Shown piece after piece: positions 44,335-54,881 of a stretch of DNA of 64,000 nt; position 1 is the stretch's first letter; every line of letters begins with the position of its first letter. The translations under genes were made by a program, and so were the position numbers. The notes below the pieces were generated by a model. That model was not told the DNA's origin. It did no database searches and was given only the letters and a program-made list of their open reading frames with translations. The DNA is from Mikania micrantha (lineage: Eukaryota > Streptophyta > Magnoliopsida > Asterales > Asteraceae), in contig CM018681.1 in assembly GCA_009363875.1 (NCBI GenBank), positions 39,697,510 to 39,761,509 on the forward strand, given 5' to 3'.

Positions 44335-44859
44335 GTGACTGGTGCGTTAGTGATTTATTCTCCATCAAAGATTTCTACAGATGCTGTTCCAGTTAGGTAT
44401 GTGTCTTCTGATAGGGCAAAGGATTATACTTATGTAGATTTTCAAGATTTGGATGCAATAGAATATCCTGAGACTGTTATTGATTATTCTCTACCTACTT
44501 TTCTTGATTTATTTAAAATGCATTCTGTCATAGATTTGCAGAGAAATATTTTTGAGATTCAAGTTAATCAAGAGTTAGAAGAAGGGGAAATTGTTGAAGG
44601 ATATTCAGCTTTAGAACTTCAAGACTTCTTTGAGAATGATGATGAGTTGATCTTTGATTTTGAAGAAGATGAAGATACGGATGTGTCTGATTATGAAAAA
44701 GATGTTGTTGATGAAGAGTTGTTAAATCTGAATACTATGAAGAAAATGTTTGAAGCTGGAAGTTTTTCTAGATCAACATTGGATCCGATTAGAGAAAAGA
44801 CTTACATGGATTTCTGGAATGAACTTGAAGGAGAGAAAAAGTATATTATTTATAAATAA
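44335..44859 (+). pseudogene. Z aORF, acidic middle part
   Basis: Contains LEEGEIVEGYSALELQDFF (near 44574), which aligns with EEGEIIHCL...EQI in W and Y, followed by an acidic run and TFLDLFKM-like motifs seen as FTDLF in Y. Ends at TAA 44857-44859; the next frame-compatible ORF starts 15 bp later, so this stop is probably a single mutation. Confidence 0.55.
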
Positions 44860-44874
44860 CATGTATTCAAGATA

Positions 44875-45771
44875 ATGACTGAAGTTCTAGATGACAAAGA
44901 TCAAGAAAACCAAGCTAGACAATCCAAGAAGTTCAAGATTGGATCTAAGTCCAAAATGATTGGAAGGATTGTTAATTATGGTTATTTTCATAACATTTCA
45001 GGAAGTTTGTCAGACAAGGGATGCTACGTTGTGAAAAGAACTGATGGATGCCAGTATTTTGGGAAAGCTTCTGATCTGATGAGTCTACCATCATTTGAAT
45101 GTATGAGTTTGGCAAGAATGAAGATGATTAAGCCAATTCAGACTAGACATAATGAAGTTTTTGAAAGATTGCTAAAGAAAGAAGCCAGAACTGGTTGGAG
45201 TTTATTATCGCCACAATTCAGAGAAAGATTTCATGATTATGTGAAGCCTACAGTTTTCAAAAGACCAAGACTCCGAAAGATTGAACAGAACTGGAATCCT
45301 TACTTTAAGTTTTGGTTCTATGATGAGAGAACATCAGAAGGTGTGATTCTACTGAAGCAAAATGATAATTGGAGGGTGATTCGGATGCTAGATCATATGT
45401 GGATTGTAAATTGTTCAAAAGATGATATTGCTTTATTTGACACTGCAGAGATTTATGCGGATGTTGGTTATGATGATGTTGGAGTGAGGTTTAAAGATAT
45501 GGAAATTCAATATCAAACCCTTGCAAGGATGTGTTATACATTGGGTATACATTCTGGTTGCAATTGGGATGATGTGAATTATCTTTATTCTGAATTGATG
45601 CAAGTGCAGAAGGAACGAGATGAAAGAGATGCAAAGATTGAAGCTGAAAGGATTGCAAAGATACCACGTTCGGTTGTTATACGAGCGGTGGATAATGTAG
45701 TGACTGAAGAGGTTAGAGAATCCAGCGGAGTCAAAGACAAAGAAGATGACAAAGCTGAAGACAAACAATGA
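44875..45771 (+). pseudogene. Z aORF, C-terminal domain
   Basis: 298 codons, the longest unbroken part of any aORF C-terminus here. It carries FKFWFYDERTSEGVILL (near 45307), NWRVIRMLDHMWI (near 45368), and CYTLGIHSGCNW (near 45532), all of which correspond in order to W (28685-28960). A charged tail (QKERDERDAKIEAERIAK) follows. It stops at 45769-45771, about 20 bp before the polypurine tract. The family is unknown to me; the W-aromatic-YD-x-RT signature could be used as a search seed. Confidence 0.65.
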
Positions 45772-45792
45772 AGATTTTTGATAGCAAACACT

Positions 45793-45803
45793 AAGGGGGA
45801 GTT
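45793..45803 (+). promoter_or_regulatory. Z polypurine tract
   Basis: AAGGGGGAG followed by TT, directly before the 3' LTR. Confidence 0.8.
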
Positions 45804-46329
45804 TGTTAGTGCACATTTGTAATTGTTTGCTATTCAAAAGTTGAATTTATTTCGAGTTTATAGAAGGTTCGGCTATAGGTTTGCCAAAGGTTCGTTTGGC
45901 CCATGAACCTAGGCAGGTTCGGCGAACCTATTGAATTGATAGGTTCGGCGAACCTATAACCTAGAGAAGGTTCGGCAAACCTTTAGGTTTGTCAACCAAG
46001 GTTCGCCTGGCAAACCTTAGGGTTTGCCCACCGAACCTTAGGGTTCGGCTACCAGATAAGGTTCGCTGGTATGTTTGTATAAATAGAAGGTTTGTGTGTG
46101 TTTCAAAAGAACTTTTGAAGAATTCAGCAAACCTTCTGAGATTTTCTCTGTGTGAGATCTGTGTATTTCTGAGTGAAGTCTTGTAATCATTTGTTGATAT
46201 ATACAAGATTGATTATTGAATTGCTTTTCTACTTTTCATTCTATACATATCAATTATGGATTCCACACATCATTGATAGTTCGTAGAGCTTCGTATTCGA
46301 TCCTGATTGGAATTCAACCAAATCAACAA
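45804..46329 (+). repeat. Z 3' LTR (526 bp)
   Basis: TGTTAGTGC to ATCAACA, with TATAAATAG at 46078-46086. It lacks 21 bp of the GGTTCG array present in the 5' LTR. Confidence 0.9.
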
Positions 46330-46334
46330 CACTT
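46330..46334. repeat. Target-site duplication of Z, right copy (ACACT)
   Basis: Matches 33322-33326. Confidence 0.9.
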
Positions 46335-46519
46335 AACCCAATTTGGTTAAGATTTAAAATACTTTATTATCGATTTATCATGTTATTCTTGTTTAAGCTT
46401 GAATTCATTTATCACTTAGTTAATAATATCAAGATTTCATCATACCCCTTATCCCTTGAAATCTAGTTCCATATGTTTATTGCAACTTATTCGTTTAAAT
46501 CACGTGGGTCGAATGACTT

Positions 46520-46790
46520 ACATGTGGGCCGATTGGGCCATGGTGAGTCGAATAGGTTCATTGGGCTAAGCCGAGTGTCATGGGCCAATAAACTCCCATG
46601 GCTCGATAGTATGTGTGTGGGCCGAACTATTGGGCTACAAGAATTTCATGGATCAAAGTAGTGTGTTGGGCCAAATCACAGCACCATGGGTCAATTACAT
46701 CACTTGGGCCGGTTCACTTGGGCCAAAAATAATCTAAATGGGCCGGTCATGGATGTGTGGGCCAAATGAAGAAATTATGGCAATTTAAGC
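46520..46790 (-). repeat. TGGGCC (GGCCCA) cluster in solo LTR S
   Basis: About ten TGGGCC/TGGGCT sites in 270 bp, equivalent in LTR sense to the GGCCCA cluster of E1. Confidence 0.6.
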
Positions 46791-46865
46791 CATGTAGACC
46801 GAGTGAAATGCTATGGGCTTTATGGCTAGGTCGGCCGACCGATTGGTAATGTGCGTAGCTTCAAG

Positions 46866-47480
46866 GTTCGCTGGTGATGAACAAGGTTCGGCCAAGGTTT
46901 CATTCAGCTTAGGTTCGTTGTCCACTAGTGGGTTCAGTTGCTATCAAAGGTTCGCATGTGGAGGAGGTTCGGCTGATAGTTTGCTGGGCATAGGTTCGAC
47001 CAAGTAGGGAGGTTCGTGACCTGCATGAAGGGTTCGCTGATGTTGGTTCGTGTTATGAAAATTCGCAAACATAGGTTCGGCCGTGTCCTTAGGTTCGTGA
47101 ACTCACAGGTTCGGTGGTAGTGATAGGTTCGTCGGAGTGCATGGTTCGGCTACGGTTACAGCCTCACGAACCCTAAGGTTCGCCTTCCTGGGTTCGCTCA
47201 TGAACAACTCCAGGTTCGGTGATCATCCAGGTTCGTTGATGGCTGCAACCATACCAGGTTCGCGAATCCTAAATTCATGCATCCTTGGTTCGGTGAAGAT
47301 GACAGTTTTGCAGCAGAAGAGTTCGACCAAGGTTGCAGGCTCATGACTCTCTCATAGGTTCGGCTGGTCGAGGGTTTGGCCAGCCCAAGCATGTCCCAGG
47401 TTGTTCCCATGTTAGTATCATGCGATGAGAGGTTCTAGAAGGTGTAGGGTTCGTTTTGTGAGGGTTTTAAACCGGTTAGG
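46866..47480 (-). repeat. GGTTCG (CGAACC) cluster in solo LTR S
   Basis: About thirty GGTTCG-type motifs in 600 bp, equivalent to the E1 CGAACC cluster and strikingly like the arrays of the unrelated Copia element Z on either side. Confidence 0.75.
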
Positions 47481-48548
47481 TGGTTGGGTCGAACAAGGTG
47501 CAACAAACCCTAATTTTTCAAACATTCAAGCCCCATTACCTCGAATTTGGCTGGACAAAACTTCAGATCAATTGTAGTTCCTTGTAGAGGAGGTTGAGAG
47601 CTTCGTTTGGACACCAAGAACGTCCGATTTCGTCTACAAACGAGTCAGATATAGGGATTTGAAGTTGGAATCTAGAAAGAGAGAGAAAGGTTCGTGGGAG
47701 AGGTTTTAGAGAGAGGGAAAGATGAAAGAAATGAGAAAATTGGCCTCATTTTGTCTTTATATACCCCGAGGGTATTTAGGTTCGTTTCGGTTGCTCGGTT
47801 CTCGTCTCCGCTGCGTTTCCGGATTGTTACACGTAATTTACATATTTTAAATAGAAAGACTTTCTTTGATTAATTTTTTGATGAGTTTCAAAATTGTAAA
47901 ACATAAAATATTAAATTTTCTTATTTTTATTATCGTTCAGGTCGTGTTTCGTTTTCGTTTCATCAGACCGCGTCACCTTCGCGCGTATTCGTTCGAATCG
48001 TCACTCGAACGAACACGACGATGGTTTCACTTTTTGATTCTTGTTTTCTACTTTCAAGTCATTATTTCAGAACGTTAAACTCACAGATGTGTTTGTGTGA
48101 ATCGTCACCCACGCAAACACATTGTCAGTTCGTTATTCTGAAACGACACTGAAATTATGTTTTGAATTGTGTTTCCTCACTGACGGACTCAACTAAACAT
48201 CCTGTTTTCACATTTTTTTCGTACTGATTTATCGGCCATCTGATTCCTGTCATATATGGATATCAGATCGCAACCGACATGTTCTTATTGTTTCCTTGTA
48301 CACTGTTGTTTCTCTTGATTCGTTGTATCAACTGTACTTAGGTTTTCACCTAAATACCTACAAATATTGTTTATCGTGGGTTGTTGTACTTACAGTATTT
48401 AAGTTTTCATATAAATACGTACAACTGTTTCTTGTATTCAGAGTTCTGTTATCACAAACATTGTTCATATATTGCATTTACACACAGTAAATAGTGAAAG
48501 TACGCATACTGTACGGACTTGCTGGACGATCAGGTACTGGATGTCACA

Positions 48549-51260
48549 TGGACACAGACACTGGCGATTCAATTCCCAAGGATGCTCGAAACTACATTGA
48601 GGAAGATTTCCAGAAGCTAGTGCTTGATGCTAAGGAATATGCTCAACCAGCAATGGCTCTCCCTAATGAAATCTACTATGGACTTCTTCACCATGAGTCT
48701 GCTAAGGACTTGTGGGATGTTCTCAAAGAGATGTTGTTTAGTTTTTGTAGATGACCACTCATGATTTTGCTGGACATTCTTTCTTCACTTCATAGAGGAG
48801 ACTACTGATAAATAAAGACATTATCACTCAAATTGTAAGACAATTTGGTCTTCTTATCAAGGTAGTTTAAAGTGATAATGAACTGAATTCAAGAACCATG
48901 TTCATGATGAGTTCTGTACTTCTAAAGGAATCCTTAGACAATATAGTGTTCCTAGGACTCCTGCTCAAAATGGAGTTGTGGAAAGGAAAAATAGGACACT
49001 TATTGACGCTACAAGAACCATGCTTGCAGACACAGGATTACCTTAGTCTTTCTGGGCTGAGGCAGTAAACACTGCTTGTTATGTTTTAAATAGAGTTTCC
49101 ATCGTGAAAAGACATAACAAAATTGCCTATGAAGTCCTTCATAAAATAAAGCCTCTCATTTCCTTTTTCAAAGTTTTTGGGTGTCCATGCTTCATTCTGA
49201 ACACAAAGGATTCCTTGTCCAAATTTGCTACAATAGTGGACTCTGGATACTTTGTGGGATTCTCTCAAACTTCCAAAGCTCACCGAGCTTTCAATCTTAG
49301 AACTATGATTGTTGAGGAATCCATTGATGTCAAATTCAATGAATCTGCACTTACCTCCTCTTTCCCTTCCACTCCTGATGATTTTTTTGATCTTGAAAGC
49401 TTCACATATAATCCTCCTGCTTCATCTATATGTCCTTCTTCATGCCAAACCTTTTAAGATCTATCATCTCCTGAGGAATGCTCAGTATCACAGTTTTTCT
49501 CTTATATTCCATCTTTTCCAATCAATCCTCAAGATCAAAATGAACATGTGTCTACTTCAACATCTCCAATAATGTATAATGCTCTAGTAGATACTTATGA
49601 GAAAGCTCATGTTAACACATCTGAAAACTCTCCTGGCCCTGCTGAAAATTCCTCCTCTTCTGATGTTGTTTCTGCTAATAATTGTTTGACATCATTCCCT
49701 TCAGTAAAAATCACCCTCTAGAACAGATTCTAGGTGATCTAAATAAAGGTGCTCAAACCAGAAGCCAAATTTCAAACTTTTGTCTTCATGCTGCCTTCGT
49801 ATCCCAAATTGAGCCCTCAAAGTATCAAGAGGCTCTAGAGGATAATAATTGGGTGGAAGCTATGCAGAATGAACTTCATTAGTTTAAAAGACAAAATGTT
49901 TGGACTTTTTGTCCTTTGCCCAAAGGGAAATACCCAATTGGAACAAGATGGATATTTAGGAATAAAACTCATGACAAGGGCATTGTAATAAACAATAAAG
50001 CCAGATTGGTAGTGCAAGGCTACTGCCAAGAGGAAGGCAATGATTATGATGAAACATTTTCTCCTGTAGCCATACTTGAAGCCATAAGACTCTTTCTTGC
50101 AATTGCTATATCCCACGACATAAAGGTATTCCAAATGGATATATAAAGTGCATTCTTGTATGGAACCATTAAGGAGGAAGTCTATGTTTGTCAACCACCA
50201 TAATTTGATGATGTTCATCATCCTGACTGGGTGTGCAGACTAGTTAAGGCCTTGTATGGTTTAAAACAAGCACCAAGAGCATGGTCTGACACTCTTTCTC
50301 AATTTATTCTTTCAAATAAATTTTCAAGGAGAACCATTGACGAGACATTGTTCATTAAAAGGGTAGATAAGGAACTTTTGTTGGTTCAAATTTATGTTGA
50401 TGACATCATCTTTGGATCAACAAAACCTTCCTTATCTGAACAATTTTCAAAATTAATGTCTTCTGATTTTGAAATGAGTGCTTTAGGTGAACTAAAAACC
50501 TTTTTAGTACTTCAAGTCAAACAAACCCCAAATGGAACATTCATTTATCAGTCTAAATATGTAAAAGTTCTTTTGAATAAATTTGAAATGACTGATTGTA
50601 AAATAATCTCTACCCCTACGGCAACTGCTCCTGGAATAACACCATACGAAAATGGTGAACCTGTAGATTAAAATCTCTGCAGGTGCATGATTGGTTCTTT
50701 GATGTATCTTACTGAATAAAGTCGAAATATCGTGTATGTCACATGTGTCTGTGGTAGATACGAACCTGCCCCCGAAAAATCCTATTTATCATTTGTGAAG
50801 AGGATATTCAGATACCTAAAAGGTACCCCTATACTTGGTATTTGGTATCCTGCTAATCAAACTTGCAAGTTTGTTGCCTTTTCAGATAGTGATTATGCAG
50901 GATGCTCACTCACCAGGAAGTCTACCTCTGGAGGATGTCAGTTCTTTGCAAACTGCTTAGTCTCATGGCAAAGCAAAATGCAAACATTAATTCAATTACC
51001 GAGGCTGAGTATATTGCAGCAGGACATTGCACTGCCCAAATCCTTTGGCAGCAATACCAATTACTGGACTTTGGAATAACAGAACTAAAAACACCTCTCT
51101 TAATAGATAGTGAAGCTGCCAAAAACATAATAAAAAATCATGTCTATCACTCTAAAACTAAACAAATAGAAATAAGGCATCAATTCATACGAGACTGTTT
51201 TGAAAAAGGACTAATTGTCCAAGACATTTATCTACAAGTGACCAAGTAACAGACATATTT
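48549..51260 (+). pseudogene. B gag remnant fused to integrase, RT and RNase H
   Basis: Gag resumes after S with DTGDSIPKDARNYIEEDF and LLHHESAKDLWDVLKE (48560-48735). About 48745 it passes straight into integrase (VFVDDHS), so CCHC, protease and the zinc finger are lost. Further landmarks: NGVVERKNRTLID (48970-49010), RT with ARLVVQGYCQEEG (near 49999), ALYGLKQAPRAW (near 50250), YVDDIIFG (near 50395), RNase H SDSDYAGC (near 50884), TEAEYIAAGHC (near 50996) and HQFIRDCFEKG (near 51178). Many stops and frameshifts (for example 49045, 49880, 50145, 50203, 50670) make it a clear pseudogene. Confidence 0.8.
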
Positions 51261-51431
51261 ACCAAGCCTTTGGACTCTTAAACCTTTTCAAAATTTGTTT
51301 CCAAATTAGGCATGATAAATATGAGTCATTTACTTAATAAATGTGGTTAAAAATATATTTATTAAACCTTGAATTTTTATATAAAAGGATAACTCTTTAA
51401 TTATCCTCACAACGGACAAAGGGAAAAACAT

Positions 51432-51516
51432 TGATGAAACAACCGTTGTTCTTTTCTCTGTGGTTGTACCTAACCACAAATAGACTTCAGTGGTTATACA
51501 GTTGTTGTAAACCACT
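51432..51516 (+). repeat. Possible start of B 3' LTR
   Basis: TGATGAAACAACCG follows a purine-rich tract and resembles the B 5' LTR start only loosely; the rest is displaced by element T at 51517. Low confidence. Confidence 0.3.
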
Positions 51517-53934
51517 TGTCGCACCCCGAGCCGATGGGCGGGATCGAATGTCCAGTCGGGCGGAAAGGTCTCCAGGTGCGATATCGAATGATAATCGAGA
51601 TGATCAGATTGTTTACATTGCACATGATATATAATGAGAAAGTACTAAATGAAATAGAAATAGAAAGTTAAATTACATCAGTATCGTTCATTATTTAACG
51701 ATATAAATCTAACAATAACATCATAAAGATCTATCTTGTATCTGCACAAGATATACAAGTAATTCATATAATGCTGTTCAAAAATATGCACATCCAAAAA
51801 TACTAGGTCCCATATCTGGGAATCCTAGTCTAATTGAACGATCTTCTTAGTTAACATGTTCGTCACCTGAGAAGTCATGCAAGAAAACAAAATCAACACA
51901 TGGTTGGTGAGTTCATTTAGTTTTGTTATTGAAAATGAATTTGAGCCAACCTGACCAGATGACAATCTTAACCTCACCAACAACCACCTATGCTATCGAG
52001 TCAAGTATGCTTATATATAGGGCATATGTAGGGTCAAGCTTACCTCCAGCCCAGCCGCCAGCCCACCACATACCAAACCACATAATATATTCTTGTCAAT
52101 GATAATTAAGCGTTTCACTCTCAACCATCATCACACTTGTTTCGTTAGCTTTGTCACCACGCTTGTTCTGTTAGATTCGTCAAAACACTTGATTCGTTAG
52201 TTTCGTCAAAACATTAGTTTCGTTAGTTCCGTCAACACACACAACAACACCATGGCAATATGGAAAAATATGAAAGTTGTTAATTAAAATGCTTAAATAA
52301 ATTAATAAATAAACATTTAAATTAAAAGCTAAGTCCTAATGATTGGGCCTTGGTCAACTCGAGTATACTAGCATGTCAATCAAAGGTTCTTAAAAGTTAG
52401 GGGATTCTATGAATATCATGAAACATATGACCTACAATCAAACGGTCTAGCTAGGACTTCTTGAAATGTAGGGTTTTTGTTTCGTACTTGTTTCGTCTAG
52501 TTTGGTCCCTTGTTTCGTATAGTTTCGTTGGCATATGTTATCTTTGATATTTCCCATATTTTCCCTTGAAAATGATTTACTGATTCGTCTTGTTTCGTTG
52601 CAAGATGTACTTCATTTGTTGATCATTGAATACTAGTTTCGTTGAACAAATGTACACTTTGATTTGTTGATCGTTGAACGCTTGGTTCGTTGAACATCGA
52701 ATATTAGTTTCGTTGAAATAGTTTCGTTTGATTCGTTGAACTCACGCACTTTTTTCGTCAAAATACTTTCGTCTGATTCGTTGAAAATGTTTGCTTGATC
52801 CGTCAAAATATTTAGTTTAACACACATATCCACTTATGTTATAAGTAGATATCTTAGTAAAACCTGCATAAAAATTTACCTAGACATGATCTAGTGTATC
52901 ATTTATACATACAAAACATATAGAATTTAAAAGCATTTAAGTAAAATATAATCCAAAGATAATAATTTACGCATGTTTCTCAGCCCCGCATTTGTAAAAC
53001 AAAAATGTTTAGAAAAGGGGCAATGAACTCACCTGTGTTGTAGTTCTTATGATTCAACCAAGAAATGATATGCGCACTCGTTCTTTGTAAGCTAGGTATC
53101 TTCAATACTCGATTTGATTTATTATGATTCAAACACTATGAGTATTTTTAGTTGACGTATATAGGGTTTTGTCTCTCTAGTTATCCTAAGTTACATACTT
53201 TATTTGAACCCTTATCCCTTGTTTCATTTAGGACTTAACCTTATTCAAACAAGGTTTATAATGTTTAAAGATATGATAATTTAAATAAAAAATCATTTAC
53301 TAAAACCTTAATTTAGGTACAGAGTTATATTTATGTTGATAAAGTTCTTTAAATTACCTTATCATACCTTAATAAAACAAGTTATGATGATCTTTATAAA
53401 ACTATGGTTACATGTTATAAATCATTACATTTAAATAAAAGTTTAGTTATTTTATGAAAAATACAAGTCAATCATGTTAGAACTTGAAGTAACTTATCAA
53501 AGTTATTCATCAAGTTCTTATATGTTTCTTGTTAACACTATGGATCTTGATTCCTACTTGAATTAGTTATCAACTAAGATCATCCATTTAGAGTAATCTT
53601 GGTTAACTAATCACTTAAGGAACTTGCTAAGCGTTGAGTGTTTGTAACATAAGGTTATAACACTCGTATTTAATTAGTTCTTTGAATCATCATGATCTCA
53701 TTTAGTTCTTTAGTTCCTTTGTACCCATAGCTACTTAACCTATCCCTTAACTTGTTGTGATTTTAGGAAATGCACTTAGTTTACTTATTTAGAAAACCTT
53801 AAGTCAAGGTTGGTTTCATTAGGGTTTTTCGAATACCACTTAGTTAATAACCTAAAATTTTTTTGGTTAAGTGTTGAGTGTGAAATTAAGAATAACAATC
53901 CAATACTTAGTTTCTTTAAATCCCTATTTATCCC
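51517..53934 (-). repeat. T left LTR, truncated
   Basis: Tekay landmarks: TATATAGGGCATATGTAGGG near 52015, a TTTCGTT/CGTCAAAA motif region (about 52130-52800), CTTCTCAGCCC-type segment near 52978 and GGGGCAATGAACTCACC near 53018. The similarity to E2 ends near 53930 at the junction with gag. No gene. Confidence 0.7.
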
Positions 53935-54113
53935 ACTTGGTGCATCCAGTTCTTTGTAATGTCAGTAAAGTTGCCATTGCAACACTGGTAGGATCCAACT
54001 CCAGATTCTGGATTTGATGAGGTGGAGTGTGTGGGGGAGGAGGAGGAGGAGGTGGAGGAGGAGTGTGGCGGTGGTGATGGAGGTAGAAGAGGAAGTGGTT
54101 TTCTTGGCGGCAT
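53935..54113 (-). pseudogene. T gag N-terminal fragment
   Basis: Minus-strand ATG at 54113 gives MPPRKPLPLLPPSPPP and a Pro/Ser-rich run, as in E1 and E2. After about 40 residues the frame departs from the conserved DPATIAL path, and the sequence joins LTR near 53935. Confidence 0.7.
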
Positions 54114-54290
54114 TTTGATCACAACCGAAAAAACATCAGTTAGTGCAATGACCGAATGCAGAAGACACAATGCAAGTAAATTCCTAAGTCCTATGTTCTC
54201 TACATGAAGGGCCCCTAGGATATAGTCTAGGCCAAACCGTTTAAACAAGATGACCTATGTATCTCTATAACCATGGCTGTGATATCAATA

Positions 54291-54488
54291 TGTCACACCC
54301 TGAGCCGGCGGGCCGGATCGAATGTCCCGTCGGGCGGAAAGGTCTTGAGGTGCGATATCGAATGATAATCGAAATGATCATATTGTTTACATTGCACATG
54401 ATATATAATGATAAAGTACTAAATGAAATAGAATTACAATGCTAAATTACATGAGTATCGTTCATAATTTAACGATGTAAATCTATCA
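54291..54488 (-). repeat. T right LTR, interrupted by X
   Basis: TGTCACACCCTGAGCC and about 190 bp that parallel the left LTR (51517-51710); cut by the X LTR at 54489. The remainder would lie beyond the right edge. Confidence 0.75.
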
Positions 54489-54859
54489 TGTAGGTGCAGA
54501 TCTGATCAAGACTCGAGCTTTATGGCTCCAATCTACATCGATTCACTCTAAAATTTGCAGAATTCATATTAGAATCACAAGAACAGATATAAAAATGCAA
54601 TCTTTGTATATTTCATGAAGTTCGCAAGAAGAATGCCTCAATGCATCTAGAGAGCAATTGCCTCGGGAATCCAACCTAGAACAGTACAAAATTCGTCTAT
54701 TTATACTACTCTAGGAGTACTCCAACCCTATACATGAAAATGGTTCGAGTACTCTAAAATCTAAGTACACGAAATACGGTACACGGAAATAATCAAAATA
54801 AGGTCTTCAGCTGGTCACAGGTTGACTTTGCCAGTCTTCGTCTTTGAGTGGGCTCTACA
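54489..54859 (-). repeat. X 3' LTR (371 bp)
   Basis: Terminal TGTAGGTGC and GGCTCTACA form the TG...CA ends and abut a reversed polypurine tract (AACTCCCCCTAG, 54860-54871). Minus-strand TATAAATAG lies at 54698-54706, with GAGTACTC and GTACACGAAAT motifs just upstream (54705-54790). Confidence 0.7.
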
Positions 54860-54881
54860 AACTCCCCCTAGACTGATGAAG

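Larger units (their letters stand above)
33327..46329 (+). mobile_element. Z: full-length SIRE/Maximus-like Copia element with additional ORF
   Basis: A 13-kb element with TSD ACACT, LTRs of 547 and 526 bp, primer site, gag, pol in Copia order (PR-IN-RT-RNase H), a 2.2-kb spacer, an aORF and a polypurine tract. Roughly twenty substitutions plus one 21-bp indel separate the LTRs, so it is much older than E2. All genes carry stops or frameshifts. It lies inside the solo LTR S. Confidence 0.9.
46335..48548 (-). repeat. S: solo Tekay LTR, right part
   Basis: Continues the LTR begun at 31175 and ends GATGTCACA at 48548 (reverse of TGTGACATC). It holds a TGGGCC cluster (46520-46790), a GGTTCG cluster (46866-47480), a minus-strand promoter-like segment (TTTATATACCCCGAGGG at about 47755-47771) and the CGAACGAA-type repeats (47990-48010) common to Tekay U3. 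Short ORFs follow the motif arrays and are not genes. No exact TSD: TGTGA on the left against TGGAC on the right. Confidence 0.75.
30079..51516 (+). mobile_element. B: degenerate Copia element interrupted by a solo Tekay LTR
   Basis: Parts visible: 5' LTR (about 30079-30762), primer site (30767-30780), gag start (30999-31174), gag continuation after the S insertion (48549-48745), integrase, RT and RNase H (48746-51260) and a possible 3' LTR start (about 51432) cut by element T at 51517. Gag jumps directly into the integrase core, so CCHC, protease and the HHCC finger are deleted. It has many stops, so it is non-functional. Lineage within Copia is not determined. Confidence 0.65.
51517..54488 (-). 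mobile_element. T: old Tekay element with a large internal deletion
   Basis: Reverse-oriented. Left LTR (starts TGTCGCACC, to about 53934), gag N-terminus (to 54113), leader and degenerate primer site (about 54275-54289), and right LTR (from TGTCACACCCTG at 54291). The left LTR is roughly half length and joins gag directly, so part of the LTR, all of pol and most of gag are missing. The two LTR starts differ by roughly one base in ten over about 190 bp, so it is old. X interrupts its right LTR. Confidence 0.75.

Noticed and set aside
46473..47346. Small ORFs in the motif-rich part of S
   Set aside because: They are created by TGGGCC and GGTTCG arrays and have no conserved equivalent in E1.
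46860..47480. tRNA-derived SINE because of GGTTCG resembling a Pol III B box
   Set aside because: No A box, no tRNA-like fold and no SINE tail; the motif simply recurs dozens of times.
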